Part shown: piece by piece, positions 42,626 to 52,367 of the stretch
How the letters are laid out: the number at the start of each line of letters is the position of its first letter
Numbering within the stretch: position 1 is the stretch's first letter
Assembly: GCF_008632455.1 (NCBI RefSeq)
Contig: NZ_CP043929.1
Span: forward strand, 2,976,001 to 3,040,000
DNA from: Methylomonas rhizoryzae
GTDB taxonomy: Bacteria > Pseudomonadota > Gammaproteobacteria > Methylococcales > Methylomonadaceae
DNA: 64,000 nucleotides
Direction of reading: 5' to 3'
Program-made: the position numbers and the translations under genes
The notes under the pieces: generated by a model
Seen by the model: the letters and a program-made list of their open reading frames with translations, nothing else
Database searches by the model: none
Told to the model about the DNA's origin: nothing

Positions 42626-43279
42626 ATGAAAACATCGTTAACACTACTTACGCCAATAATTCTGACATTATCTACCAACGCCTACGCATTAAAGCCGGCC
42701 CCATGGGTAGGCAACAACTTGAAAGGTGAAATGTGTACTGGTGAAAAAGGTTATGGGCCTTACGATTACATTAAAGACAGAGAAAAAGTACATTTAGTCG
42801 AAGAATACCACTTTACCCCACAAGTGGAAGCTTTAGTCAAAGGTCAAAGCGGGAGCATAGAAGGTGATTTAAACTACACCTTACGCGCTTTTCCGAATCA
42901 CCATAAAGCATTACTTAGTATTATACGATTTAAACTCAATATACTAAAAGGCTTAAGAAAAGAGAAATTAAAAACGGAACCGGAGTGTTATCTTAATCGC
43001 GCAATTGAATACAGTCCGGACGATCCGGCGCCTTTCTCGCTGTATGCTTATTATCTTTCAAAGGTTGGGGAAAAGGAAAGAGCTAGAAACTTGTATGATC
43101 GCGCCACTCAAATCGATGCCGAAAACATGAAAATAAAATATTCCTATGCACTATTTTTATTCGATAACAACGAAAAAGAAAAGGCATATGAACTTGCGCA
43201 AGAAATATATGAAAAAGAAAAGGATGCACCTTCAGGATTACGCGACCAACTCAAGAAAGCCGGAATTTGGGATAAATGA
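42626..43279 (+). CDS. Exported TPR-repeat protein
   Basis: A 217-residue protein with a signal peptide (SLTLLTPIILTLSTNAYA, cleavage near residue 21) and, from about residue 95, TPR-like helix pairs (ECYLNRAIEYSPDDPAPFSLYAYYLSKVGEKERARNLY split over two repeats, then KIKYSYALFLFDNNEKEKAYELA). The N-terminal WVGNNLKGEMCTGEKGYGPYDY region is shared by proteins found in exopolysaccharide loci, to my recollection. It is the only plus-strand gene of the cluster. Role unknown, likely assembly. Confidence 0.7.
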   Translation: MKTSLTLLTPIILTLSTNAYALKPAPWVGNNLKGEMCTGEKGYGPYDYIKDREKVHLVEEYHFTPQVEALVKGQSGSIEGDLNYTLRAFPNHHKALLSIIRFKLNILKGLRKEKLKTEPECYLNRAIEYSPDDPAPFSLYAYYLSKVGEKERARNLYDRATQIDAENMKIKYSYALFLFDNNEKEKAYELAQEIYEKEKDAPSGLRDQLKKAGIWDK

Positions 43280-43287
43280 CATAAACT

Positions 43288-44358
43288 TCAAGCGAAAAAC
43301 TTAGCAAAAACACGCTTAGTCTGTTTAAACAACACATTCGGAAAACAACGCATAACCCCTCTTAATTGCAACGTAAAATACGTGTCGTTAACAACCCGGG
43401 TAAACGCCGACATTAGCCTTATATTCCCTGTGGAATTAACACAACGGCAGACTGAATTCCACCAGTCAAGTACGGCGAACTCTGTCAACTCTTCCAATTG
43501 AGAATGGGCAAATTGATGGCACGTTAAAAAAGTATTAAAAGCTTTAAAATATAACTCTCCAACCGCAATTACATCGTCCAACTCATAGTTTGCAGCACCG
43601 ATAACAAAGACGGACCAATATTTATTGATTAACTTTGAGTCAACATCCAAGTTTAATGCTTTCAAAAATTGCGACTGTAGAAATAACTGGCCGTTTTGCT
43701 CCATTTCCGAATTAAACTTCACGCTGGCGTTTGTTTCATGCTCACGATAAATTACTAGATCATCAGGTAAAATAGCAATTCGCCCTCGTTCCGCTAGCTT
43801 ATGAAACAACACAAAATCTTCAGCATAATGATAAGCCGGATCGTAGCAAATCGAATATCGCTTTAAAATATCGTTACGGATACAGATCGACGAATGGACA
43901 ATACCGCAGCGACTAAAAAGACGCCAATGCAATATTTCCGGGCGGGACTCCGGTTTATATACCGAACTGATTTCACCATTCCTCCATTCCTTAGCAGAGC
44001 TACCGATCATCACCATATCCGGATGTTCTTGCATAAACCGAATTTGCACTTCAAGTCGACACGGTAAACTGACATCATCCTGATCGGTAGCAAAAATATA
44101 ATTGCCCCGTGCTAATTCCAAACCACGGTTTCTTGTCCTACTAATCCCTAAGTTTTTTTGATTTTGAAAAAACTTTATTCTATTATCTTTATAACTATTG
44201 ACGATTTCAACGGTGTTATCGGATGAACAATCATCGATGATAATGAATTCAAAGTCTTTAAAAGATTGATTCAAAATAGATTCAATAGTTTCCCTAACAT
44301 AGCGACTACCATTATAGGTTGTCATCACAACCGAAGCAGCAGGAGGTAACACATCCAT
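43288..44358 (-). CDS. Glycosyltransferase family 2
   Basis: A 356-residue GT-A fold transferase: SVVMTTYNGSRYVRETIESIL, the DDCSSDNT nucleotide-binding segment, ARGNYIFATDQDDVS with the metal-binding DQDD, and a HYAEDFVLFHKLAERG acceptor/base motif. The start at 44358 avoids overlap with the upstream sulfotransferase; an earlier ATG at 44400 would overlap it by 34 bp. AT-rich like its neighbours. The sugar it adds cannot be told. Confidence 0.88.
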   Translation of the reverse strand: MDVLPPAASVVMTTYNGSRYVRETIESILNQSFKDFEFIIIDDCSSDNTVEIVNSYKDNRIKFFQNQKNLGISRTRNRGLELARGNYIFATDQDDVSLPCRLEVQIRFMQEHPDMVMIGSSAKEWRNGEISSVYKPESRPEILHWRLFSRCGIVHSSICIRNDILKRYSICYDPAYHYAEDFVLFHKLAERGRIAILPDDLVIYREHETNASVKFNSEMEQNGQLFLQSQFLKALNLDVDSKLINKYWSVFVIGAANYELDDVIAVGELYFKAFNTFLTCHQFAHSQLEELTEFAVLDWWNSVCRCVNSTGNIRLMSAFTRVVNDTYFTLQLRGVMRCFPNVLFKQTKRVFAKFFA

Positions 44359-44366
44359 ACGTAATT

Positions 44367-45329
44367 TTAATAATTCCGCAGCCAACGTTCCAGATACCAA
44401 AGCGGTTTAATTAACAACCAGCTTAAAGAACGATATATTTGAAAAAACTTAATCCGATAATCCGCTCTTTCGGCATTCAGATAACGAACCTGCTCCAACA
44501 ATTCAGTACTCCACGTTTTCTGATAATTATCGAACTCCGAAGATATCGTATCGATAAGTGAGGTATCGACATCTTTGCCAGATGAAAGCTCTTTGTACAA
44601 ACGCTCAGCAAGCAAACCCAAACAACCTGAGAGCATACTATTATTTGCAGAATTGTGATGCCTTAAAGAAGGCGAAACAAAGTCATTTAATTTTTCTTTA
44701 ACGTCGGATAAACTAAGAGGAAAACCACCTTCAATTAACTTATCGATTTTATATAAAGCTGTTTCCGGAGATTCGGCTACAGTGTCAAAATCCAAAAAAA
44801 CCCTATTTTTATTTCGACTGAATTGCTCGGCATTTAGCGTATGATTTAGCCAAAGAACTAACGCTTTTTCCTCAGAAAAACCGTCTCTCTTTTTTAATGA
44901 GGCCACTACTTCCGATGGATTTCTATTGAGACATACAAATACCGGAGAAACATTCAGATCTGAGAAAATTTCTAACCATAATGGAAGTAATCGGCACATT
45001 CTTGGATCTTTAATTGCCCACACTTTCGAGGTTACGAAATCCCTGTTTACATACCCAATCAACTTTGATTTAAATTTAGCAACATTAGCATGTTTCCACC
45101 AAAATTCGGGTAGCGGCAAAATATCATCCCATTGTGAGTACAAATGCAATAATAGTTCATCATGTAAATCGACAATATCTTCATGCTCCCAAAACCCCTT
45201 TTCATTCACTCCTATTTGAGGAGCATATAATCGTTTACCTACACTAACACCAGCTTCGCTAAGCAAGCCGGTCAATAACGAAGTCCCACTTCTATGCATT
45301 CCAAGTACAACTAGCACCTGATTTTTCAT
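44367..45329 (-). CDS. Sulfotransferase-family protein
   Basis: A 320-residue PAPS-dependent type sulfotransferase. The 5'-phosphosulfate loop is in VVLGMHRSGTSLLTGLL at the N-terminus, and the 3'-phosphate motif is in PVFVCLNRNPSEVVASLKKRDGF with IKDPRMCRLLPLW before it. Sugar or lipid sulfation of the exported glycan is the likely role. It precedes the GT2 gene and follows the flippase gene. Confidence 0.82.
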   Translation of the reverse strand: MKNQVLVVLGMHRSGTSLLTGLLSEAGVSVGKRLYAPQIGVNEKGFWEHEDIVDLHDELLLHLYSQWDDILPLPEFWWKHANVAKFKSKLIGYVNRDFVTSKVWAIKDPRMCRLLPLWLEIFSDLNVSPVFVCLNRNPSEVVASLKKRDGFSEEKALVLWLNHTLNAEQFSRNKNRVFLDFDTVAESPETALYKIDKLIEGGFPLSLSDVKEKLNDFVSPSLRHHNSANNSMLSGCLGLLAERLYKELSSGKDVDTSLIDTISSEFDNYQKTWSTELLEQVRYLNAERADYRIKFFQIYRSLSWLLIKPLWYLERWLRNY

Positions 45330-45374
45330 ACAATGCTATTTTTAGTTATCGAAAAATAAATCGGGAACAATAAG

Positions 45375-46856
45375 TTACAGGCTTTTAACCGGCAAACCAG
45401 CATTTATTCTAAATATTTTTTTAAAAACAACCCCTTCTATACTATCCGGATTCCGGCGAATCAACCAAGCCAACCCGATTAAAGTTGCATATATTAAAAA
45501 TCCGGCAACAACATTAGCAACCAAATTCAAAATTGATATCTGAGTTAGAAATTTTTCATTCAACAATGACAGACAATATGACATAGCGATAGAGGCCACA
45601 GCTGGCTTAAACAACGCTAAAACTATTCGCATAAATCCTATTTTCGCGTATCCTATTAATACAATGTAATTCAACACTGTCATGATGGCGCTTAACATGA
45701 ACAACGAATGCGTAATCAACAAAATATCTTTAGTATACGCAATTGACAAAAGCATAGTTACAAAGCAAATCAAATTTAACCAAGCAACAAAAGAAATAAC
45801 ATATAGCTTGCCGATTGCAGTTAATACAGGACCGGTGACGGATTGCAGCGCCGTCAACCCACCCATAAAACAAAATAATTCAAAATAAGGAATAATCGGT
45901 TCCCATTTGCTACCAAACACTACGGGAACAAATTGGCAGGCAATTGCAGATAAACCTAGAGAACATGGAAATGCAATAAGTGATATTGCATTTACTACTT
46001 TAATTACAGAAGATTTAAAACGTTCCGGATCATGAACAATCCTAGTATAACCTGATAATAGCGCACTACCGGCCGGCTGGATTAGTTCCGCAGTTAGCAT
46101 ATTAGCCACAGACTTCGCCATATAGTAGCCACCCAGACCGTTAGCACCACTTATTGTACCTATAAAGAACTCATCCGACTTCTGTTTCAAAAAAATTGCT
46201 ATATTTTTTGCAATGTTATTATAAGAGTCTGTTGCGAGCTCTCTTGCAGCAGTCAATTGAAATCTAGGACGGTAAGGATGCATAACAAAACTCATAACGG
46301 TAGTTATGACATTTTGCGCAATTATACCAATTGCTAAAGCCCAATAATTTCGCAACCAAATTGCTATGCCAACTCCAACACAAACGGACAACCCTTTAGA
46401 AATTAGCGTCCGAAAAAATGACTTTTTAAATTCCAAGTTTTTTTCATATAATACAAAACCTATATTATTTAACGATTCAATAAATGGCTGAAATGCGATT
46501 AGTTGCATCACCGGTAAAATTCTGGAATCATTAAAGTAAGCAGCAGAAACCGGAGCTAATAAAAAGATAATTACACTCAACGAAATTCCCGCTATTACCC
46601 TTAGTGTCCAAGCTGTATTTAATAAAGCGTTATTTACCTCTTTTCTTCTCAATACGGCCTGCCCCATGTCGGTATTGAAAAGCAAAACCACTAATCCGAC
46701 GGTTAACATAGAAAGTGCGATTAGCCCAAAATCATCCGGAGTAAGCAACCTTGCTAGAATAATAGTATTAATAAAACCTATACTTCGCAAGGCAAAGCGG
46801 TTTAATATAGACCAAATACTTCCTGCTATTATTTTTTTACCTAAATGTTCCGACAT
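45375..46856 (-). CDS. Polysaccharide flippase (Wzx/MOP family)
   Basis: A 493-residue membrane protein with 12-14 hydrophobic helices of the polysaccharide transporter group: ILARLLTPDDFGLIALSML near the N-terminus and GANGLGGYYMAKSVANML in the middle are typical of lipopolysaccharide O-antigen or succinoglycan exporters. It would move lipid-linked repeat units to the periplasmic face. It lies between a glycosyltransferase and a sulfotransferase gene. Confidence 0.9.
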   Translation of the reverse strand: MSEHLGKKIIAGSIWSILNRFALRSIGFINTIILARLLTPDDFGLIALSMLTVGLVVLLFNTDMGQAVLRRKEVNNALLNTAWTLRVIAGISLSVIIFLLAPVSAAYFNDSRILPVMQLIAFQPFIESLNNIGFVLYEKNLEFKKSFFRTLISKGLSVCVGVGIAIWLRNYWALAIGIIAQNVITTVMSFVMHPYRPRFQLTAARELATDSYNNIAKNIAIFLKQKSDEFFIGTISGANGLGGYYMAKSVANMLTAELIQPAGSALLSGYTRIVHDPERFKSSVIKVVNAISLIAFPCSLGLSAIACQFVPVVFGSKWEPIIPYFELFCFMGGLTALQSVTGPVLTAIGKLYVISFVAWLNLICFVTMLLSIAYTKDILLITHSLFMLSAIMTVLNYIVLIGYAKIGFMRIVLALFKPAVASIAMSYCLSLLNEKFLTQISILNLVANVVAGFLIYATLIGLAWLIRRNPDSIEGVVFKKIFRINAGLPVKSL

Positions 46857-46864
46857 CTCTCTGT

Positions 46865-47731
46865 TTAGATTGTTTTTCGTTGTACGATGAGATGCTCTTT
46901 CAACGGATTATTTGGATCCAATGCGTCATCCCCTTGGTAATAACGCATTTGTTCTACAGAGGGCAACAAAAACTCGTCGGCTGCAGCCGTTGCACGCCAA
47001 CCATGCATTGAGGAGGCTTCTTTGGAATCGAACGACTTCAATACGTATTTTTGAATTGCATGCTCTAAACTCAACACCAGATAGTGGCGCATTTTAAAGT
47101 CAATTGGATACGGACGAATCCCATTAAATTCTATTACGTGGCCACCGTTTTTACACAAATTGACAGACGCTGCTCGGCAACGCCTATTATTTATAAGTTC
47201 TTTAACAGTCTTTTTAAATCCCGGCCACTGAGATAACGGCTGTTTTTTCCAAGCATTTAAGCGGTGAGGATGTTGAGGGGCGAAAGGATAATACCACCGC
47301 ATGGTATTTTGAAAATCATCTGATTCGTGGTGAGGAAATTCTCTAACCGGCAAAAAAGTATACTCCATAAAATTAATGGCATTATACCCTTTCTTATCTA
47401 CCCTCTCTATCGCTTGAGCCAATGTTTCGCTAGAATCAGGTGGAAGTCGAAATTCATCAACATCGGCGTGAATAAACCAATCCGCTTCTAATTTATCTAT
47501 AAGTTTTTCCTTTGCGAGCAATTGCTTTTTTAATTCAAACTTACCACGACGCGGAATAATGTCTAATCCGATTAAATTTTTATCGAAGTAGGTTTTTGCA
47601 ATATTTACAGTATTATCAGTAGATTGATTATCCAATAAGTACACGTATATGCCATGATAAAAATAATGTTCCAAGCAGGCTTTAATAAATCGCTCTTCAT
47701 TATAACTGGCAATAATTGCAATTATTTTCAC
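46865..47731 (-). CDS. Glycosyltransferase family 2-like (PF13704 type)
   Basis: A 288-residue transferase with KIIAIIASYNEERFIKACLEHY, LLDNQSTDNTV and the metal-binding HADVDEF, the layout of the Glyco_tranf_2_4 group. The C-terminal half (DFKMRHYLVLSLEHAIQKY) is typical of this group too. It ends 8 bp before the flippase gene. Donor sugar unknown. Confidence 0.85.
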   Translation of the reverse strand: MKIIAIIASYNEERFIKACLEHYFYHGIYVYLLDNQSTDNTVNIAKTYFDKNLIGLDIIPRRGKFELKKQLLAKEKLIDKLEADWFIHADVDEFRLPPDSSETLAQAIERVDKKGYNAINFMEYTFLPVREFPHHESDDFQNTMRWYYPFAPQHPHRLNAWKKQPLSQWPGFKKTVKELINNRRCRAASVNLCKNGGHVIEFNGIRPYPIDFKMRHYLVLSLEHAIQKYVLKSFDSKEASSMHGWRATAAADEFLLPSVEQMRYYQGDDALDPNNPLKEHLIVQRKTI

Positions 47732-47748
47732 AAAACAGATCCAATCTA

Positions 47749-48609
47749 TTATTTTATAAAAAATCTTGAAAAAATATTATTTGACACTGACGACTTTACA
47801 ATGTTACCGTCCGAATCCAACCCACTAATAAATTTATAATTTTTATCAATTCGATGCCATATTGGCTTGCATATTTCCCAAGTTGTGACAGCTTCACTTG
47901 GCGTGAGAATATTATTCCATCGCCCGAACGATGACGTATGAACTGTTTTTGTAGTATTAATTTTCGGATCTTCTATACCTTTATTTGATGGCTTATCTAA
48001 CTTCAATTGCGACTCTTCAAAAGACTCACCTAAATAGCTCATCAACCGTGAAACAACCTGTTCCGGAAAAGAAACCAGTTCTTCGTAAATAACCCTAATA
48101 TATCTATCGCTTGCAATCTCCTCATAAGCCAACCCAGCTTTCATATAATTAATGTAAAAATCAATTTTTTGATTAAAATTAGCCGGCACAGACTTATCGA
48201 ACTCCATTTCCTTCAATGATGCTAATGTATCTAACGGATTTCTTACAACATGAACAAAGTAAAACGACTCTTTTAAAATACTTTCCCAATAGTTTAAATA
48301 TATGACATTTGAAGGGCATTTATCAGCCCAACGCACCTTATTAGCTTTATTTGCAGCGACCTCATGAAGTTTTACAAAGCCATTTCCGAAAATATTTATC
48401 ACATCTTCTTCCTGAGCCAAATTTCGCGCCGTATTAAAAAATCTTATATTTTTTAATTGATCATCTAATCGGTAGTCGTTAAATAAATCCTCAAAAAACT
48501 TCACCTCTGATCCGCAATGTATGCGAGAGTGATTGTTTAGTATCCGTCGCATTAGAGTAGTACCGCTACGGGGACATCCTCCTACTATGATTGGCCTTGA
48601 ATTTTTCAT
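47749..48609 (-). CDS. Sulfotransferase-family protein (second)
   Basis: A 286-residue sulfotransferase with the PAPS loop IIVGGCPRSGTTLMRRIL and the FVHVVRNPLDTLASLKEM 3'-phosphate motif. An upstream in-frame ATG (48651) adds 14 residues; the internal ATG at 48609 places the P-loop close to the N-terminus as usual. Unlike the first sulfotransferase gene, it has the WADKCPSN motif. Both together suggest a sulfated exopolysaccharide. Confidence 0.82.
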   Translation of the reverse strand: MKNSRPIIVGGCPRSGTTLMRRILNNHSRIHCGSEVKFFEDLFNDYRLDDQLKNIRFFNTARNLAQEEDVINIFGNGFVKLHEVAANKANKVRWADKCPSNVIYLNYWESILKESFYFVHVVRNPLDTLASLKEMEFDKSVPANFNQKIDFYINYMKAGLAYEEIASDRYIRVIYEELVSFPEQVVSRLMSYLGESFEESQLKLDKPSNKGIEDPKINTTKTVHTSSFGRWNNILTPSEAVTTWEICKPIWHRIDKNYKFISGLDSDGNIVKSSVSNNIFSRFFIK

Positions 48610-48678
48610 AAATAAAGTCCAATGAAACAAGCTAACAGACAAACTAAGCAAAATTGCCGCATAATCATTCGATAGCTG

Positions 48679-49947
48679 TCAAACTTGTACCGGAACGGTA
48701 GTGTTAGATTTAATGGATTCATTGGTATTTCGTATTTTTGAAATAATTTGAATAAACGCAACAATATGCCAAGGCAAATCAAAGTAAGATAAACTTAAAA
48801 ATGCTCCTCCAACAAAATAACCTATTAAAGTAACTTGAAGCATTCTAGCCAAAAAATTCACTGCTTCGTATTCAGATAATCCATCGGTATTCCTAATTAA
48901 TTCTTTTAGCTTCTTCCAGCTAAAATAAAAAATGGATAAATACATTAGTAAACCTATCCAACCATGATCCGCCAACACACTAAAATAGATACTATGGGCC
49001 GCATGAACATCATTCGGATTTGGCGCATACATGGCAAAAGTAATCGGGCTCCAGGATTCAAACCCCAAACCTAGCAAATGGTTATTAGCAACATTAAATG
49101 CATATTCCCACGCATTGATTCTACCCATCGCTGAAGCATCGCTTTCATAGGTGTTAATAGTATTCATTCGTTCTTGCCAAGACTCCGGCATAAACATAAA
49201 CAATAAAGCGACAGCTACTGAAAACAAGAGTCCGTAAATTATTTTCTTATCGCTTTTAAGCCAGAAGAATACCAATACAGCGCCAAAAGCAACTAGTGCT
49301 CCACGGGATTGGGTACCAATTGCGCCAATAAAACTTGAAACAATTGAAAAAATTAGAATATACTTTATAAATTTGTTATTATATATTTTATGCAAATAAA
49401 CCATTATTGGTATTATCATCAGCGCAGCTACTGCTAATTCGTTATTTCCCTCAATAAAACTACCCGCAGGCCCCCATACTCGATAGCCACCACCGGTAAG
49501 AACGGTGAATACTCCGCCTTTTACTGAATAATATCCTATTGATAGCACAATAACACTCAACAACTGATTTAATTTATCCAAATCCGTTATCAGCATCAAC
49601 GTCAAGAAAACAACCAACTGTATTTTAATTACTTTTATATATTGAGCCCAAGCATCCTCAAAAAAGAATGCAAATAACGTTGAAACCCCCATAAACAATA
49701 CAAACGAAAACCATATAAAGATTATCGTATTTAATGGGGGTTTACGAACCTCCTTTGATACCAGCATTGACAGCATCAAAGTCAATGCGGTAATCTGCGC
49801 AAATGGCATACTAAATGCGAAACCGTATGTCAACCGATGGGGATTCATATAACTAAGCCAAGACCATAGCAATATACCGATATATGGCCGCCTTAACGTA
49901 TACAAACAACCTATCAATACAATCGACGTAACTATAATATCACGCAT
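48679..49947 (-). CDS. Exosortase A-associated O-ligase/polymerase (Wzy-like)
   Basis: A 422-residue polytopic protein. The start RDIIVTSIVLIGCLYTLRRP, then GILLWSWLSYMNPHRLTYGFA, is the signature of the putative O-glycosylation ligase group linked to exosortase A (TIGR03097). The C-terminal half has the large periplasmic loop with AHSIYFSVLADHGWIGLLMY typical of O-antigen ligases/polymerases. The open frame begins at 50001, but ATG 49947 gives the family N-terminus. The exosortase itself is not in the window. Confidence 0.88.
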   Translation of the reverse strand: MRDIIVTSIVLIGCLYTLRRPYIGILLWSWLSYMNPHRLTYGFAFSMPFAQITALTLMLSMLVSKEVRKPPLNTIIFIWFSFVLFMGVSTLFAFFFEDAWAQYIKVIKIQLVVFLTLMLITDLDKLNQLLSVIVLSIGYYSVKGGVFTVLTGGGYRVWGPAGSFIEGNNELAVAALMIIPIMVYLHKIYNNKFIKYILIFSIVSSFIGAIGTQSRGALVAFGAVLVFFWLKSDKKIIYGLLFSVAVALLFMFMPESWQERMNTINTYESDASAMGRINAWEYAFNVANNHLLGLGFESWSPITFAMYAPNPNDVHAAHSIYFSVLADHGWIGLLMYLSIFYFSWKKLKELIRNTDGLSEYEAVNFLARMLQVTLIGYFVGGAFLSLSYFDLPWHIVAFIQIISKIRNTNESIKSNTTVPVQV

Positions 49948-49973
49948 AAATGGCAATATTAGCCTTATATAAT

Positions 49974-50945
49974 TTACAAACCACCTTTCTGATAAAAACA
50001 AATCATCCTTGCCATAAATGGGATAGGAGATTTATCCCATGGCATCAATCTTGGTAATTGCCAAATATCGCTTTTTCTATCCGCAGTGGCAGATGCCGTA
50101 GACACCGCTGCTTTATAATTTGCATTTTTAACTATGTCCACATCGGCATTAGTGTAATCTAATTCAGGTTTTCCGTTTGGATAGGCGAAAAGAGAAATTT
50201 CTCTATTCAATAACCACTCTAAATAACGTTTATTATCGTTAATTTCCATTTTCGCTTGATCCGAATCTAATTTAGCTAGAATTGGATGATTAACTGTATG
50301 CCCACCAATATCCATGCCATTTTTGGAAAGCTCGACTACTTGGTCGTTAGTCATCATTAAATCATTTGGTAACTCACCACACTTTTCACCTATTAAGTCG
50401 CAATATTGTTTTCGCTTAACAAAGTCTAAATGTTTTATTTTTCTAATTATAGTTTGCGCTGCGTCATATCTTTCTTTTTCGCTATTTAATTGATAAACGC
50501 CCAAGTCTAAACTCTGTAAGTCTAAAACATTATTTGGAAAACATCTTATCGCTTCAATTATGGTATCGTTCCACATCCGTCCGCCATTTAAAAAACCACT
50601 AGCGACAAAAAATGTAGCAGATAATCCAAAGCTTTTCAAAATTGGAAATGCATTATTGTAATTATCAGCATATCCATCGTCGAAAGTAACGCAGACAGCA
50701 CGGGAAGGTAATGAGCCTTGTTGTAAACGTTCTATAGCATCCGGTAAAGATAGAACAGTAAAATGCTTGGCTAACAATTCCATTTGCCAAGAAAATGCGG
50801 CCTTATCTATTTCGTCAGACCGCATGTAATCCGGTTTATCCAACACTCGATGGTAAATCAGAATGATTAATTTTTTTTGTTTTCCTGCTCCGCTAGCTAA
50901 TGCAGCAAACGGCCTCATCAATTTTAATATAAGGTCATTTATCAT
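49974..50945 (-). CDS. Polysaccharide deacetylase family protein
   Basis: A 323-residue NodB-fold deacetylase: ILIYHRVLDKP, the metal and catalytic VCVTFDDGYADNY, and DIGGHTVNHPILAKL with the histidine pair, then SLFAYPNGKPELDY. No signal peptide is visible, so it may act in the cytoplasm or at the membrane. In exosortase-A clusters such a gene sits next to the O-ligase, as here (27 bp gap). Confidence 0.9.
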   Translation of the reverse strand: MINDLILKLMRPFAALASGAGKQKKLIILIYHRVLDKPDYMRSDEIDKAAFSWQMELLAKHFTVLSLPDAIERLQQGSLPSRAVCVTFDDGYADNYNNAFPILKSFGLSATFFVASGFLNGGRMWNDTIIEAIRCFPNNVLDLQSLDLGVYQLNSEKERYDAAQTIIRKIKHLDFVKRKQYCDLIGEKCGELPNDLMMTNDQVVELSKNGMDIGGHTVNHPILAKLDSDQAKMEINDNKRYLEWLLNREISLFAYPNGKPELDYTNADVDIVKNANYKAAVSTASATADRKSDIWQLPRLMPWDKSPIPFMARMICFYQKGGL

Positions 50946-50969
50946 TAATTTATTAACTAGATTGATAAG

Positions 50970-51401
50970 TTATCGTAACCATTCGACTATATGATTTTGC
51001 AAATCATCAACTTGATCTTCTTTCAGTGCAAAACCGCTAATCGTTGCTCCGACATCAATTACACTCTGCTTTGTACCCGACAATAACGGATGCCAATTTG
51101 GCAACGACTTCCCATCGGACAAGAGACGGTAGGCGCATGTGGATGGTAACCAATTATATGTAGAAAAATCATGTTGTTTGAGATCTATACATTCCGGCAC
51201 ACGCTCCGTGCGCTCATCGTAACAAGTGCACTTACAGGTCTTTAGATCGATAAAATTACAAACAACATTTGTAAACGCTATTTCCCCTGTTTCCTCATCT
51301 TCCAACTTTACTAAACAACATTTTCCGCAGCCGTCGCATAAAGACTCCCATTCGTCCATTGTCAACAGACTTAATGGCTTAGTCATCCAAAATTGATTCA
51401 T
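50970..51401 (-). CDS. YcgN-family cysteine cluster protein
   Basis: A 143-residue protein of the UPF0260 (YcgN) family, a CxxCxxC-type cysteine cluster protein: SLCDGCGKCCLVKLEDEETG, NVVCNFIDLKTCKCTCY, VPECIDLK and PSTCAYRLLSDGKSLPNWHPL. The cysteines may bind a metal or iron-sulfur cluster. It follows ftsX directly (1-bp gap). Role unknown in the family. Confidence 0.92.
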   Translation of the reverse strand: MNQFWMTKPLSLLTMDEWESLCDGCGKCCLVKLEDEETGEIAFTNVVCNFIDLKTCKCTCYDERTERVPECIDLKQHDFSTYNWLPSTCAYRLLSDGKSLPNWHPLLSGTKQSVIDVGATISGFALKEDQVDDLQNHIVEWLR

Positions 51402-51402
51402 G

Positions 51403-52365
51403 CTACTCAGGATTTATTTGTTTCAATTGATAATTTAATACTACCCAGGCTCCGAATATTGCTAATACCGAAGATAACATTAGCAATAAAACAAATTCTG
51501 AAAAGCCTAAGTATAAAAGTTGGAATGAACTATTGTATAAAGAGGATAGTTGCTCCACCGGTGATTCTAAAATTAGCAAGATAATCGTTACTATAAGCCA
51601 TGCCGAAAAGCCTGCAATAAATCCTAGCCAAAATCCGGTATACAAAAACGGCCTTTGGATAAACGCGTGAGTTGCCCCTACTAATTTAGCAATGTAAATT
51701 TCTTCTCGACGATTATGTAATTCCAATCGGATTGTGTTTCCGGTAATAAATGTAACGGCAAATCCTAATAGAATTGCTACCAAGGATACACCCCGGCCGG
51801 CAATTTTGATAATTGCCTGCAAACGCTCAACCCATTGCATATCTATTTGTGCAAATTCTACTTCCGGCAGTTTTTGCATATCAACCAATAATTCGTTAAT
51901 TTCTTTTATACCTTCTATTGAAACATTAGGGTTAATTTGAACTAAATGCGGTAATGGATTACTACTTATAATAGTCAGAGCTTCTCCAAACTCGCTATTG
52001 GCTTTGAATTCTTCCATCGCACGCTCTTTACTAATAAAATTCGCCACTCCAATACGAGTATCTTTTATTAATTGGTCGGCTAGTTTTTTACCCGCGACGT
52101 CTGATACGTCCTGTCTTAAAAACAAAGACATTTGATGGCTGGTTTGCAGAGCACCAGTAATTTGTTGCAAGTTTGCTACACCGATATAAAAGCATCCTGC
52201 TAATGCTATCGTTACAGCCAACACTAAAACAGTCATTGCCGAGGTTATCGGTTTACGACTGAGACGACCTAAACTGGAAAACAGGCCATGCGCATGATTT
52301 AAAACATATGCTTGGAATTTTTCAACCAAGCGATCTCCGGCGCGTTTGCGACGTATTTGCTTCAT
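51403..52365 (-). CDS. ftsX: Cell division ABC transporter permease FtsX
   Basis: A 320-residue FtsX: an amphipathic cytoplasmic N-terminus (SRKPITSAMTVLVLAVTIAL leads into helix 1), a periplasmic domain (~residues 65-180), and three more helices. With FtsE it controls murein hydrolases at the septum. ftsE ends two bases before its start. Lower GC than the oxidase cluster. Confidence 0.94.
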   Translation of the reverse strand: MKQIRRKRAGDRLVEKFQAYVLNHAHGLFSSLGRLSRKPITSAMTVLVLAVTIALAGCFYIGVANLQQITGALQTSHQMSLFLRQDVSDVAGKKLADQLIKDTRIGVANFISKERAMEEFKANSEFGEALTIISSNPLPHLVQINPNVSIEGIKEINELLVDMQKLPEVEFAQIDMQWVERLQAIIKIAGRGVSLVAILLGFAVTFITGNTIRLELHNRREEIYIAKLVGATHAFIQRPFLYTGFWLGFIAGFSAWLIVTIILLILESPVEQLSSLYNSSFQLLYLGFSEFVLLLMLSSVLAIFGAWVVLNYQLKQINPE

Positions 52366-52367
52366 GA